DNA of 64,000 nt from Chryseobacterium indologenes (GTDB taxonomy: Bacteria > Bacteroidota > Bacteroidia > Flavobacteriales > Weeksellaceae): NCBI RefSeq assembly GCF_018362995.1, contig NZ_CP074372.1, forward strand, positions 1,860,001 to 1,924,000. Reading direction: 5' to 3'. Shown piece by piece: positions 55,259-64,000 of the stretch (position 1 is its first letter; every line of letters starts with the position of its first letter). The position numbers and the translations under genes were made by a program. The notes under the pieces are model-generated. The model had not been told where the DNA came from. It was given only the letters and a program-made list of their open reading frames with translations, and did no database searches.

Positions 55259-57653
55259 ATTTGCATTTATAGTTCCACCATTGACAGGACATGTCAACCC
55301 TACCTTAAGCATCGGTGCTACTCTGTTGGAAAGAGGACATGAAGTAGCCTGGATCAGCCTTGACCCTACTTTAGAGGCTAAACTTCCCGAGGGAGGAAAA
55401 TTATTACTGATCCAGTACGATCAGACCGACGAAGAAAAAAAAGAAAGTGAACAATATCTCGATATTATTTCAAAAAAAGTAGTGTACGGAATCGACAGCG
55501 TGAAATTCCTTTACGAAGAGGTGCTTATCCCGCTGAACAGACATTGCTATAACGGAGTTATTGCTTTACTGAAAACATACCAGCCTGATTTGGTTATCGG
55601 GGATCATCAGTTATTTGCGGCCCCTGTTGCTGCGAAAACGCTGGGAATTCCTTACGCCACTTCCGTTACCGCTCCGGCAGCCATCAAAATCATGAATGAG
55701 CTTCCAAAGGTACACGAATGGGAAGTGAATCAGATTGTAACACTACAGAAAGAACTAGGGATCAATGAAGAACATTCTCTGGCAACTTCAGATCTCTTGA
55801 CGCTTGTTTTAACCTCGAATTATTTCTTTGGTGACATGGATGATCTTCCTTCTCAATATCAGTTCACAGGTCCCGTTCTTACAGAGCGTCGTATTTCTTG
55901 TGAGTTCGATTGGGACAGATTGAAAAATGCCACCAACAAAAAGATCCTGGTAAGCATTGGGACTACTTTCGATCATGATCATAAAAAAGCATTCTTCCAG
56001 AAGGTCATTGATGCCTTTAAAGATGAAAACTTAACCGTTGTCGTAGTTTCTGATCCACAGCTTTTCGAGCAGTGGCCGGAAAACTTCATGGTCTATCAAC
56101 AGGTTCCTCAGCTGGATCTGTTACCTCATCTTGACGGTGTGGTATGCCATGGCGGTCACAATACCGTGTCTGAAACCTTATCCAACGGTATTCCTTTGGT
56201 CGTAATCCCGATTGCCTACGACCAGTCGCATGTTGCAGGACGTGTGGTGCGTACAGAAGCGGGTGAACGTCTGAATTTTAACCGGTTTAAAGCCAATCAC
56301 CTGAGAGAAGCTGTACAACAGATTTTAAATAATCCAAGCTATCGTGAAGCAGCTCAGAAGGTAGGACAATCTTTTGTGGAAGCAGGAGGTGCATCTACTG
56401 CAGCCAGTCTATTGGAACAGGCTATATCAAAGGCTTCAAAACCTGAAAAACCCTCTAAGTTTTTATTCGTAGTTCCTCCATTTTTCGGACATGTGAGCCC
56501 TACTTTAAGTGTAGGAGCGAGTTTAATTGCCCGCGGACACGAAGTAAAATGGTTCGGAATTACCCCTTTAGACAGCAAACATATTCCTGAAGGAGGTTCT
56601 TATTTCTATCCCGAAGAAGATCTTGTTCCGTATCAGGAGGAAATTGCCCGCATTTTAAAAAGACAGGATGACGGCCCGGCCTGTTCCGGACCTGAAGTAA
56701 TGAAACTGGCACTGGAAGAAACCTATGTTCCTTTCGCTAAAATGATGATGCCGGGATTAACCAGACTGACAGAAAGCTGGATACCGGATGTGATCGTGAA
56801 CGACTGCATCACTTTCGGAGGGGCTCTTTTCGCTCACAAACATAATATTCCTTGCGTAACGACAACTCCGGTTCCGCCGGATGTGATGGGAGACACGGAA
56901 AAAAGTGCACCAAAAATCTGGGAATGGCAGCAAAACCTCATCAAAGACCTGCAGAAAGAAGTGGGAATTCATGAGGAAGGTATTTACATCCATTCTCACA
57001 AACTGAACATGGTGTTTACTTCACAGGCTTTCGCCGGTTTTGAAACCGTTCCGCCTCATATGAAATTCGTAGGTCCGGTAAAAGGCCGCCCTAACGATGC
57101 TCCATTTGATTGGGATAAATTAAACGCTTCTACCACTCCAAAGATTTTCGTATCATTGGGAACGCTGCTCGTGGATATCAGAAAAGCTTTCTTTGAAAAG
57201 ATCATTGCTGCGTTCAAAGACCAGCCGGTAACAGTGATTGCCGCTACTCCACCGGAAATCTTTGAAGAATGGCCGGATAATTTTATTGTGAACAGCTTCG
57301 TTCCTCAATCTGCAGTAATGCAGCAAATGGACATGGTGATCTGTCACGGTGGCTTCAATACGGTAAACGATACTTTCCGTAATGGTTTACCGATGCTGAT
57401 CACGCCTATCGCTTATGATCATTTCCATATTGCAAAACTGATCGAACAGGCAGGCTGCGGAATCAGCATCCGGTACAAGAGACTGCGTGTAGATGCCCTT
57501 CGTGAAACCGTTTTTGAATTGTTGGAAAATCCAAAATACAGAACCGCTGCTCAGGAAGTCAGAAATACATTTACCCTTGCCGGCGGTAACGATAAAGCAG
57601 TAGAATTATTAGAAAATTTTGTACAGGAACATTCAACATTAGCTTCTGTATAA
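55251..57653 (+). CDS. Fused double GT1 (MGT-type) glycosyltransferase
   Basis: 800 residues formed of two complete GT-B glycosyltransferases, about 1-398 and 400-800. Each N-terminal half starts with the acceptor-side motif PP...GHVNP/GHVSP (His14 and His414), and each C-terminal half has the UDP-sugar-binding signature with HGG (His300: CHGGHNTVSE; His699: CHGGFNTVND). Both units keep these key residues and resemble macrolide/UGT-type GT1 enzymes. Probably transfers two sugars, or one each to two sites, onto the chain. It overlaps the hydrolase gene by 8 bases. Confidence 0.88.
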   Translation: MAKFAFIVPPLTGHVNPTLSIGATLLERGHEVAWISLDPTLEAKLPEGGKLLLIQYDQTDEEKKESEQYLDIISKKVVYGIDSVKFLYEEVLIPLNRHCYNGVIALLKTYQPDLVIGDHQLFAAPVAAKTLGIPYATSVTAPAAIKIMNELPKVHEWEVNQIVTLQKELGINEEHSLATSDLLTLVLTSNYFFGDMDDLPSQYQFTGPVLTERRISCEFDWDRLKNATNKKILVSIGTTFDHDHKKAFFQKVIDAFKDENLTVVVVSDPQLFEQWPENFMVYQQVPQLDLLPHLDGVVCHGGHNTVSETLSNGIPLVVIPIAYDQSHVAGRVVRTEAGERLNFNRFKANHLREAVQQILNNPSYREAAQKVGQSFVEAGGASTAASLLEQAISKASKPEKPSKFLFVVPPFFGHVSPTLSVGASLIARGHEVKWFGITPLDSKHIPEGGSYFYPEEDLVPYQEEIARILKRQDDGPACSGPEVMKLALEETYVPFAKMMMPGLTRLTESWIPDVIVNDCITFGGALFAHKHNIPCVTTTPVPPDVMGDTEKSAPKIWEWQQNLIKDLQKEVGIHEEGIYIHSHKLNMVFTSQAFAGFETVPPHMKFVGPVKGRPNDAPFDWDKLNASTTPKIFVSLGTLLVDIRKAFFEKIIAAFKDQPVTVIAATPPEIFEEWPDNFIVNSFVPQSAVMQQMDMVICHGGFNTVNDTFRNGLPMLITPIAYDHFHIAKLIEQAGCGISIRYKRLRVDALRETVFELLENPKYRTAAQEVRNTFTLAGGNDKAVELLENFVQEHSTLASV

Positions 57654-57737
57654 TAATGAAATCGCAATGATTTATAAACACAAAGGCAGATGAAAACACA
57701 GGATTCATAAGGCCTTACAAAAGACAAATATCAGCAT

Positions 57738-59009
57738 ATGAAAAGAAGATTGCTATTTGGTGAGCGCATGTTACTGGGAGACGGAACAGAACCTTTTAAC
57801 GCGGTCATTCCGTTCAGACTGAGAGGCACTTTTACATTAAAAGAGATCCAGCAGGCTTTAGCCAAAATTCAAAATAAACACCCATGGTTGAGAGCATTGA
57901 TCAGTCATGATGAAAAAAATATTCCTTGGTTTAATGTTCCTGAAAAGACTATTTCTATTCCTGTAAGAATCGTCACCAGACAAAGTGAAGATCAGTGGCA
58001 GGAAGAATCCAGAAAAGAATGGAACACCACTTTTAATTACGAAAAATTACCCCTGATCCGGTTTATCTGGATTAAGGGAGAAGAAGTTTCCGATATGCTG
58101 TTTGCATTTCACCATTGTTTATGCGATGGCGGTTCTGCAATGGCTTTCTTAAAAGAGTTTCTCATCGCTCTGGACAATCCGGCTGCCGATATCGGAATAG
58201 AAAATCCAATCTTAGGCATCGAAAATGTAGTTCCTGCCCATATTCTGAACAGCAGAAAACAGAAACTGAAAGCTAAATTTATCGGAAGACTGGCGGCTAC
58301 TACCATCAAATGGATTCCGGTAGGCAAAAAAGCTGTGGAAAGACAGAATGATTACCTGATCAACTGGAAACTGGATGAAGCGGTAAGCAATGAACTTATC
58401 ACTTACTGTAAATCCCAGGGGGTAACAGTGAACACATTTTTAAGTGCGGCCGTATTGCAGGCATTTAAAAAAGTAAGAGGAGAAAAATCCTTCAATAAAG
58501 TTTCCTGTCCGGTAGACATCAGGCGTTTTGCCCAACAGATCAAAGAAGACCATATTTTTGCTTTCGGGCTGATGATTGTGGTTTCTGCTGATGAAAAGCT
58601 AAGCTTTACAGACAATCTCCGTGTCATGCAGAAATCTGTGGAACAGAAGACCTCAAAGCTGAATCCTTACCTCACCATGATGGTCATGGAATCCGGACAT
58701 CATGCGCTGAATAATTTCACCAGGCTTCTAAAGAACGGAAAGTCATCCAACGACTGTATGTTTTCCAATCTGGGACGTATTCAGATCCCTCATGAGTACA
58801 AAGAATTTACGGTGGAGACTATTTTCAGCCCTTCTGTCATTGGTCCTCTAGGCAATACCACTACCCTCGTGGTTTCTACCTACCGTGGCAAGATGGATTT
58901 TTCATTCATGGGAAGCGAAGGCTATTTACCGTATACCGATGCTATGGCAGTACGTGACGAAGTTATGCAGACCATTCATTCACAACTAAAACAAATGGCA
59001 GTATCATGA
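57738..59009 (+). CDS. PapA/condensation-like acyltransferase 1
   Basis: 423 residues, related to the chloramphenicol-acetyltransferase-like fold of PapA, alcohol acyltransferase and condensation domains. The HHxxxDG motif is complete: H125-H126-CLC-D130-G131. A C-terminal block with MDFSFMGSEGYLPYTDAM resembles the DFGWG-like region. It likely moves an acyl group from a carrier to a hydroxyl of the product or sugar. Its stop overlaps the next gene by four bases. An 84-base gap precedes it. Confidence 0.78.
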   Translation: MKRRLLFGERMLLGDGTEPFNAVIPFRLRGTFTLKEIQQALAKIQNKHPWLRALISHDEKNIPWFNVPEKTISIPVRIVTRQSEDQWQEESRKEWNTTFNYEKLPLIRFIWIKGEEVSDMLFAFHHCLCDGGSAMAFLKEFLIALDNPAADIGIENPILGIENVVPAHILNSRKQKLKAKFIGRLAATTIKWIPVGKKAVERQNDYLINWKLDEAVSNELITYCKSQGVTVNTFLSAAVLQAFKKVRGEKSFNKVSCPVDIRRFAQQIKEDHIFAFGLMIVVSADEKLSFTDNLRVMQKSVEQKTSKLNPYLTMMVMESGHHALNNFTRLLKNGKSSNDCMFSNLGRIQIPHEYKEFTVETIFSPSVIGPLGNTTTLVVSTYRGKMDFSFMGSEGYLPYTDAMAVRDEVMQTIHSQLKQMAVS

Positions 59010-60259
59010 TCAAAAGACCTTTAATGATGGTGGAAAGGATCATGTATGTAGATCCTGAAACGCCTTTAAACTGTATTTATACCGCAAAGATCAAAGGGCA
59101 GGTTTCTGAGGAAACCTTTAAAACAGCTCTGATCAAAATCCAGCAGAAACATCCCATGTTGAGGGCTATCGTTGATCATAAGGTCGGGCGGTATCCTTAT
59201 TTTATGGGACAGAAAGATATTGAACCTATTCCACTCCGTATTGTAGAACGAAAAACAGACGATGACTGGTTTAAAGAATCCGAAAAAGGATGGTTCCAGC
59301 TCTTTGACCAACCCAAAAAGCCTCTGGCCGAAGTAGTATGGGTGAAAGGACAGGATACTTCTGAAATCCTCTGGATCATGCCTCACTGCATTTCAGACGG
59401 AACCACCGGAGTGACTTTAATGCGTGAACTTCTCAGCTTGCTGGACAATCCTTATTCCCCGTTAATTCCTTATGTTGCTTTTGAATCGGTAGATGATTTT
59501 CTCCCTTCGGATTTTAATACAGGAATTAAAAAATATAAGGCCGGTCTTTACCTGCTCTTCGCCAGAATATTCTTTTCTATCCAGCGAAAAAGTAAAAAGA
59601 GAAACCTTGGAAAAAGCTACGCCATCCACTGGAAAATGACTCCTGAGGATACCAAACTAATCACTGAAAAATGTAAAGCCAACGGGATTTCCGTCCACGC
59701 TTTGCTGTGTTCTTCCGTGATGCAGGCCTTCCGTGATATTCAGGGAGACCGTGCCAAAGGTAAGGTGATCAGTCCCGTAGATGTACGCCATTTCATTCCG
59801 GAAATCAAGGAAGACCATTTGTTTGCTTTTGCGCCAACGGTAGAGCTTTCCATCAAAAAAGACAGCAAGGATGTGATGGACAATGCCAAGCAGATCAAAA
59901 AAGACCTTATTGAGAAAATCAGTAAGCTGGAAGCCCGTGAACTCCTGTGGATGGGAGAACGTATGCACCCTGTTGTAAGCCGCATGATCAGGATGCTGAA
60001 ATCCAGCGAAGGCGGACATGATGTGACCTTATCCAATATGGGAAAGGTGAATATCCCGAATGATTACACCAATTTCAATCTGGAAACCGTGTTCAGTCCT
60101 ACCGTGGCTTTCCCATGGCTGAACTCCAATACTTTAGTTGCCAGTACGTACAACCAGCAGATGGACTTCACCTTCATGTCCAATGAAAATTTTCTTCCCA
60201 AAGAAGAAGCCCATCTGATAAAAGATAAAGCGATTGAGCTATTGACCACCTCTGTATGA
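59006..60259 (+). CDS. PapA/condensation-like acyltransferase 2
   Basis: 417 residues, paralogous to the preceding acyltransferase. The active-site motif is PHCISDG: the first His of HHxxxDG is Pro126 while the catalytic second His (127) and the Asp remain, so it may still be active. The DFTFMSNENFLP block matches. Starts by a four-base overlap (ATGA) with acyltransferase 1. Two acyl groups, or different substrates, could be handled by the pair. Confidence 0.76.
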   Translation: MIKRPLMMVERIMYVDPETPLNCIYTAKIKGQVSEETFKTALIKIQQKHPMLRAIVDHKVGRYPYFMGQKDIEPIPLRIVERKTDDDWFKESEKGWFQLFDQPKKPLAEVVWVKGQDTSEILWIMPHCISDGTTGVTLMRELLSLLDNPYSPLIPYVAFESVDDFLPSDFNTGIKKYKAGLYLLFARIFFSIQRKSKKRNLGKSYAIHWKMTPEDTKLITEKCKANGISVHALLCSSVMQAFRDIQGDRAKGKVISPVDVRHFIPEIKEDHLFAFAPTVELSIKKDSKDVMDNAKQIKKDLIEKISKLEARELLWMGERMHPVVSRMIRMLKSSEGGHDVTLSNMGKVNIPNDYTNFNLETVFSPTVAFPWLNSNTLVASTYNQQMDFTFMSNENFLPKEEAHLIKDKAIELLTTSV

Positions 60260-60795
60260 AATTTAAAATAAAGCCTCCGAAGCCAAAACCCATCAAGAAA
60301 ACCACCCTGAAACGCTTTCTCATCAAGCGTACGATTTACTATGTCCTTCCGAATGTATTTTTTAATTTCATCATCGCCTATGCCAGCTTCAAAGAGTTAG
60401 GCTACACCCATTTTTTCTCAGGAACCCAAAACCTGGCCCGCCTTACCCTGCCGATGGCTATTTTCCTTCCGGTAGTGCTTACCATTGATATCATCAAAAG
60501 GGTAACCGATGCTGCCAGCCAGGAAGCCATAGAATTTACTGTAGACGAACAGTTGAATATTAAAAAGTTAATGACCAAACTAAGCATTTTACACGGGTTG
60601 ATTACAGGTTCATTAGTACTCTCCCTACTCTTTATAGGACAGTATAATTTTTCAAAGGATTATAAGCTGGATGCTACGGCGATGGCTGTGGTGGTTGGGA
60701 TACTGGCTGGGATTCTGTCTGTGGTGTTTGTGTATTTGCCGGTGTGGAGATTGAGGAGGTGGATGTGTAGGAGAATGGACACACTCAATTTCTAA
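60256..60795 (+). CDS. Small multi-pass membrane protein of unknown function
   Basis: 179 residues, highly basic N-terminus (residues 1-25), then four predicted membrane segments (about 32-48, 65-82, 112-128, 140-160). Starts four bases before the previous stop (ATGA overlap), so it is the last gene of the operon. No family recognised. It may hold or export the lipid product, or anchor the acyltransferases; both are guesses. Confidence 0.6.
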   Translation: MKFKIKPPKPKPIKKTTLKRFLIKRTIYYVLPNVFFNFIIAYASFKELGYTHFFSGTQNLARLTLPMAIFLPVVLTIDIIKRVTDAASQEAIEFTVDEQLNIKKLMTKLSILHGLITGSLVLSLLFIGQYNFSKDYKLDATAMAVVVGILAGILSVVFVYLPVWRLRRWMCRRMDTLNF

Positions 60796-60822
60796 CATAA
60801 AATATTAAATCAAAAAATATAT

Positions 60823-60849
60823 AAAAAGGACCTTTTCTAGGGCCCTTTT
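60823..60849 (+). terminator. Terminator at the end of the megasynthase operon
   Basis: AAAAGG-A-CC pairs with GG-G-CCCTTTT around TTTTCTA, then TTTTA. It also sits between two converging genes, so it may serve hsdR on the other strand. Confidence 0.55.
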
Positions 60850-60876
60850 ATACATTATATATTGAGATGTTTCATA

Positions 60877-63756
60877 TTAATTTCCAGGCATTCCACTTAC
60901 AAATGTATCAACAAAACTTATAATTCTATTTAATATTCTATCACCAATTTCTCTAGATTTGAGAATGCTAGGCCTACCTTCTACTCTAAGATCTAATATT
61001 TCCTTTCTTAGAGGCTCTCTCTCACTAAATACATAATTTTCTATTATTCTTTCTGTTTCCTCTTTAGATAAATTTTCGGCTTTGACTAATTCATTCAACG
61101 CCTTTTCTTGCTCAACATTCCAAAACTTTTCAAATTCATTAGGAATAGTATCTTTATCATCAATATGTGGCAAACTTTCCTGAATAAACTTATCTATTAA
61201 CTCTCTTTTACTTCTTAGAGAAACTTCTGTATTTAAAAGATTGGTAATATCTTTTTCAATACTTTGTTTTGATTTAGAATTTTGTTTAGACTTAAAATTT
61301 ATTAATAATTGAATAATATAAGTCACATTAATAGTATCTCGTCTTATTAATTCTAATTCAAAATCTATATCATTAAGAATTGATGTTTTTTGAACACTGC
61401 TTTTAAGGTTAATAGATTCTTTTAAATCCTGATATTTAGAACTATATTTCATAAAAGAATCTTTATCTAAATTCAGATCGTTCCAAGTAAACTCTGTATA
61501 ATGGCTCATTTTTTTGTGCAAACGCATCAATTCACGAAATGCTAAAATAAATTGTAATTGATCTTCTTCCGTATACAGTCTATCTACATCTTCAGCTACC
61601 GAAACTATTTCTGATAATTTATGAACAGCCTTTTCAAACTTTTCTACATATACTTCATAAGGTTCTACAATAATCTCATCAATTGCTTCTTTATTACTAA
61701 ATAAAGCAATTGCTTCATCTGTTTTTTCTTTTAAATTTCTAAAACAAATAATATTACCTTGAGTCTTATTTTTATCCAACGTTCTATTCGTACGACTAAA
61801 AGCTTGAATTAGCCCATGATATTGCAGATTTTTATCCACATATAATGTATTGAGGTTCTTACTATCAAAACCTGTTAGAAACATATTAGCAACCAAAAGG
61901 ATATCAGCTTCAGGTTTAGGATGTTTTGATTTATTTGCTACTGCATTGTAATATTTATAGAAGCCTTCATTATCTTTAATATCTTGAGCTTCACTAAACA
62001 TTTCATTGAAATCTCGAACATATTTTTCCAATAACTCTCTGCGATGAGGAATATAGCCATTTCCATACTTTTGTTGTGATTCATTGACTAAGTCAAATCG
62101 AGAAGCAGCCTGTTCTTCAATCGGATCTTCATTTTGAGCATAACTAAAAATAGTCGTTATTTTCAGGTCATGTTCTCCATTTAGTTTTTTTTGTTTAAAA
62201 ACCTCATAATAATGAATAACTGCATCTATATCCTGTACACACATCATAGCACAAAATTTTTTATTTTGTGTTTTTTGATTATGATATTGAATTATATAAT
62301 CAACAATTGCTTCTTTCCGCTCTGGTGCTTCAAAAACTTCAGATTCATTAATTTCTTCTATTTTTAAGTCAATAATATGATCCTTCTTCTTGAAGGTCTG
62401 AATATATTCGACTGAAAATTTCAATACATTTTCATCGCGTATTGCATCGGTAATTACATATTTATGCAAGCATTTTCCAAATAAACTTGTAGTCGTTTTC
62501 ATCCCATCCGAGTTTTTCTCTAAAATAGGTGTCCCAGTAAAACCAAAAAGTTGAATATTCGTAAAGTAACCAACAATATTTTTATGAGTATCTCCAAATT
62601 GTGAACGGTGACATTCGTCAAAAATAAATACCATTCTTTCATTTTGAATGGATTTCATTTTAAATAAATTTCTACCAGATATAGCATTATTTAGTTTCTG
62701 AATAGTTGTCACAATAATTCTAATATTAGGATCATTAAACTTTTGAATCAAATCATCCGTATTAGTTGCTGAACTTACTGAGCCTTTACTAAATTTATCA
62801 TACTCCTGATTAGTTTGGTAATCAAGATCTTTTCTATCAACAACAAAAACTACTTTTTTAATTGCAGGTATTTTAGATAAAATCTGACTTGCTTTAAAAC
62901 TGGTTAAGGTTTTACCACTTCCTGTTGTATGCCATATATAACCATTCTTTTCAGTATTATAGCCATTCAAAATTTCATTTTCAGTTACCTTTTTTATAAT
63001 ACTTTCTACCGCATAATATTGATATGGTCGCAATACCATTAAACGTTTATCAGTCTCATTTAACACAATATATTTACATATCATTTTACTTATATGACAA
63101 GGTTCCAAGAATGTATCTGTAAAACCATTTAATATATTATTAAGCTGATTATTACTTTCATCAGTCCAATGAAAAGTCTGAAGATATTCTTGATTATGTG
63201 TACCAAAATTGCTAAAATATTTAGTATTTACGCCATTACTAATGATAAATAATTGAATAAAATGAAAAAGTCCTTTTCCTGTTCCAAAACTATGTTTTTG
63301 ATAACGATTGATTTGATTGAAAGCTTCTTTCATATCCAAACCTATTCGTTTGAGTTCTATTTGAACCAAAGGCAGTCCATTTATTAATAATGTAACATCG
63401 TAGCGATTTAGATATGTCCCATCAATTGTCACTTGATTGGTAACCTGATATTCATTTTGGCACCAATGCTCTATATTTAAAAATTCAAAATATAGGTTAT
63501 CTCCATTATCTCGTATAATATGATGTTTTCTTTCACGTAGTATTTTAGCTTTTTCAAATACTGATCCTTTATTGAGAATATTTAATACTTTCTCAAACTC
63601 ACTGTCACTAAACCGTATATTATTATGTATTTCTATTTGAGCTTTTAAATTCGATAATAAACCAGCTTCATCAACAATAGTAATATATTTATATCCCAGT
63701 TTTTGTAATTGTATAATCAATTGGCTTTCTAGAGCCTGTTCGGATTGTTTGCTCAA
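60877..63756 (-). CDS. hsdR: Type I restriction enzyme R subunit (HsdR)
   Basis: 959-residue ATP-dependent translocase-nuclease that cuts foreign DNA in a complex with HsdM and HsdS. N-terminal PD-(D/E)xK nuclease: Asp120 then E134-x-K136 (YDVTLLINGLPLVQIELKR). Helicase motor: Walker A TTGSGKT (277-283), DECH (380-383), later FTGTP and SRTNR-like motifs. The C-terminal helical tail is about 750-950. The start is TTG: no ATG lies upstream before an in-frame stop. The gene is visibly more AT-rich than the operon beside it, suggesting transfer. hsdM and hsdS are not in the window. Confidence 0.92.
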   Translation of the reverse strand: MSKQSEQALESQLIIQLQKLGYKYITIVDEAGLLSNLKAQIEIHNNIRFSDSEFEKVLNILNKGSVFEKAKILRERKHHIIRDNGDNLYFEFLNIEHWCQNEYQVTNQVTIDGTYLNRYDVTLLINGLPLVQIELKRIGLDMKEAFNQINRYQKHSFGTGKGLFHFIQLFIISNGVNTKYFSNFGTHNQEYLQTFHWTDESNNQLNNILNGFTDTFLEPCHISKMICKYIVLNETDKRLMVLRPYQYYAVESIIKKVTENEILNGYNTEKNGYIWHTTGSGKTLTSFKASQILSKIPAIKKVVFVVDRKDLDYQTNQEYDKFSKGSVSSATNTDDLIQKFNDPNIRIIVTTIQKLNNAISGRNLFKMKSIQNERMVFIFDECHRSQFGDTHKNIVGYFTNIQLFGFTGTPILEKNSDGMKTTTSLFGKCLHKYVITDAIRDENVLKFSVEYIQTFKKKDHIIDLKIEEINESEVFEAPERKEAIVDYIIQYHNQKTQNKKFCAMMCVQDIDAVIHYYEVFKQKKLNGEHDLKITTIFSYAQNEDPIEEQAASRFDLVNESQQKYGNGYIPHRRELLEKYVRDFNEMFSEAQDIKDNEGFYKYYNAVANKSKHPKPEADILLVANMFLTGFDSKNLNTLYVDKNLQYHGLIQAFSRTNRTLDKNKTQGNIICFRNLKEKTDEAIALFSNKEAIDEIIVEPYEVYVEKFEKAVHKLSEIVSVAEDVDRLYTEEDQLQFILAFRELMRLHKKMSHYTEFTWNDLNLDKDSFMKYSSKYQDLKESINLKSSVQKTSILNDIDFELELIRRDTINVTYIIQLLINFKSKQNSKSKQSIEKDITNLLNTEVSLRSKRELIDKFIQESLPHIDDKDTIPNEFEKFWNVEQEKALNELVKAENLSKEETERIIENYVFSEREPLRKEILDLRVEGRPSILKSREIGDRILNRIISFVDTFVSGMPGN

Positions 63757-63811
63757 AATAATTATGAATTAAGAGGTTCTTAGCTTTGTTTTAATTTTTG
63801 TATAAATTTAA

Positions 63812-63819
63812 CAAAAGTA
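63812..63819 (-). promoter_or_regulatory. Possible -7 box of the hsdR promoter
   Basis: Minus-strand TACTTTTG, an exact TAnnTTTG box, 56 bases upstream of hsdR in the short gap after the recombinase gene. No -33 TTG is at standard spacing (the nearest is 29 bases away), so it is tentative. Confidence 0.35.
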
Positions 63820-63857
63820 TTCTGATTGCACAGCTCCTAATCCATAATCAAATAAAC

Positions 63858-64000
63858 TTATCTTAAAGCTTTAAACATTTGCTCAATAGCCTTTTTCTTC
63901 TGTTCCATATTTGGATGAACGTAAAGATTCAAAGTGGTACTTATATTGGAATGCCCCAGCAATACACTGACTGTTTTATAATCACAGTTGCTTTCAATAC
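63858..64000 (-). CDS. Site-specific tyrosine recombinase, C-terminal end only
   Basis: Partial gene whose 5' end lies beyond the window. Translating the minus strand gives 47 codons ending ...MFKALR. They contain LLGHSNISTTLNLYVHP, the C-terminal box of tyrosine recombinases with the conserved His/Ser and the catalytic Tyr (LYVHP). It is in the same direction as hsdR, with 101 bases between. In Bacteroidota such recombinases often sit in type I restriction loci and invert hsdS segments. Confidence 0.85.
   Translation of the reverse strand, partial: IESNCDYKTVSVLLGHSNISTTLNLYVHPNMEQKKKAIEQMFKALR

Noticed and set aside
1..64000. CRISPR arrays, tRNA or rRNA genes
   Set aside because: No regular spaced repeat arrays and no cloverleaf or rRNA-like sequence were seen while reading the intergenic DNA.

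Overview
The window looks like a chromosome segment of a Flavobacteriia member of the Bacteroidota, most likely Chryseobacterium or a close relative. The signs are AT-rich intergenic DNA, weak Shine-Dalgarno sites, Bacteroidota promoters of the type TTG-N19-21-TAnnTTTG, two proteins with C-terminal type IX secretion (T9SS) sorting domains, OMP_b-brl-type receptors, and intergenic inverted-repeat elements. The genus is an inference from general resemblance; no search was run.

Layout. 1-2.2 kb: the end of a metN-metI-metQ methionine importer. 2.4-4.7 kb: a secreted GH3 glycosidase, followed by two inverted-repeat intergenic elements. 5.3-8.4 kb: an outer-membrane beta-barrel receptor and a cyclase-like DUF2652 protein. 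8.4-15.3 kb: an RND efflux operon (adaptor, pump, outer-membrane factor) and an AraC regulator, with 20-21 bp spaced direct repeats in front of the operon. 15.4-18.2 kb: a metallophosphoesterase and an MFS exporter divergent from an Lrp/AsnC regulator. 18.3-26.6 kb: secreted hypothetical proteins, mnmE, an M13 peptidase lipoprotein and three small secreted hypotheticals. 26.9-33.5 kb: NhaP antiporter, a terpene-synthase-like protein with an altered NSE motif, RidA-like protein, Crp/Fnr regulator, DUF1826-like protein, AraC regulator and an NTF2-fold protein. 33.6-40.5 kb: two T9SS cargo proteins, one a 1629-residue PKD-containing surface protein. 40.9-42.0 kb: an exported glutaminase.

42.3-60.8 kb is the most striking region: an apparent single operon of eight genes with short gaps or overlaps. 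It encodes a 2340-residue PUFA/HglE-like synthase (two NPD enoyl-reductase-like domains, KS, AT, two ACPs, KR), a second megasynthase (KS, AT, DH and a fused Sfp-type phosphopantetheinyl transferase), a free ACP, an alpha/beta-hydrolase, a fused double GT1 glycosyltransferase, two condensation/PapA-like acyltransferases and a small membrane protein. Together these could build a reduced or partly unsaturated acyl chain, release it, glycosylate it twice and acylate it, giving an acylated glycolipid or glycosylated polyketide. The product is inferred. A strong promoter match lies about 510 bp before the first gene, and the long leader carries a 52-codon ORF whose first 19 residues nearly copy the start of the synthase.

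60.9-64.0 kb: a type I restriction HsdR gene with a TTG start, and the C-terminal end of a tyrosine recombinase. This pairing suggests a phase-variable type I restriction locus running off the right edge.
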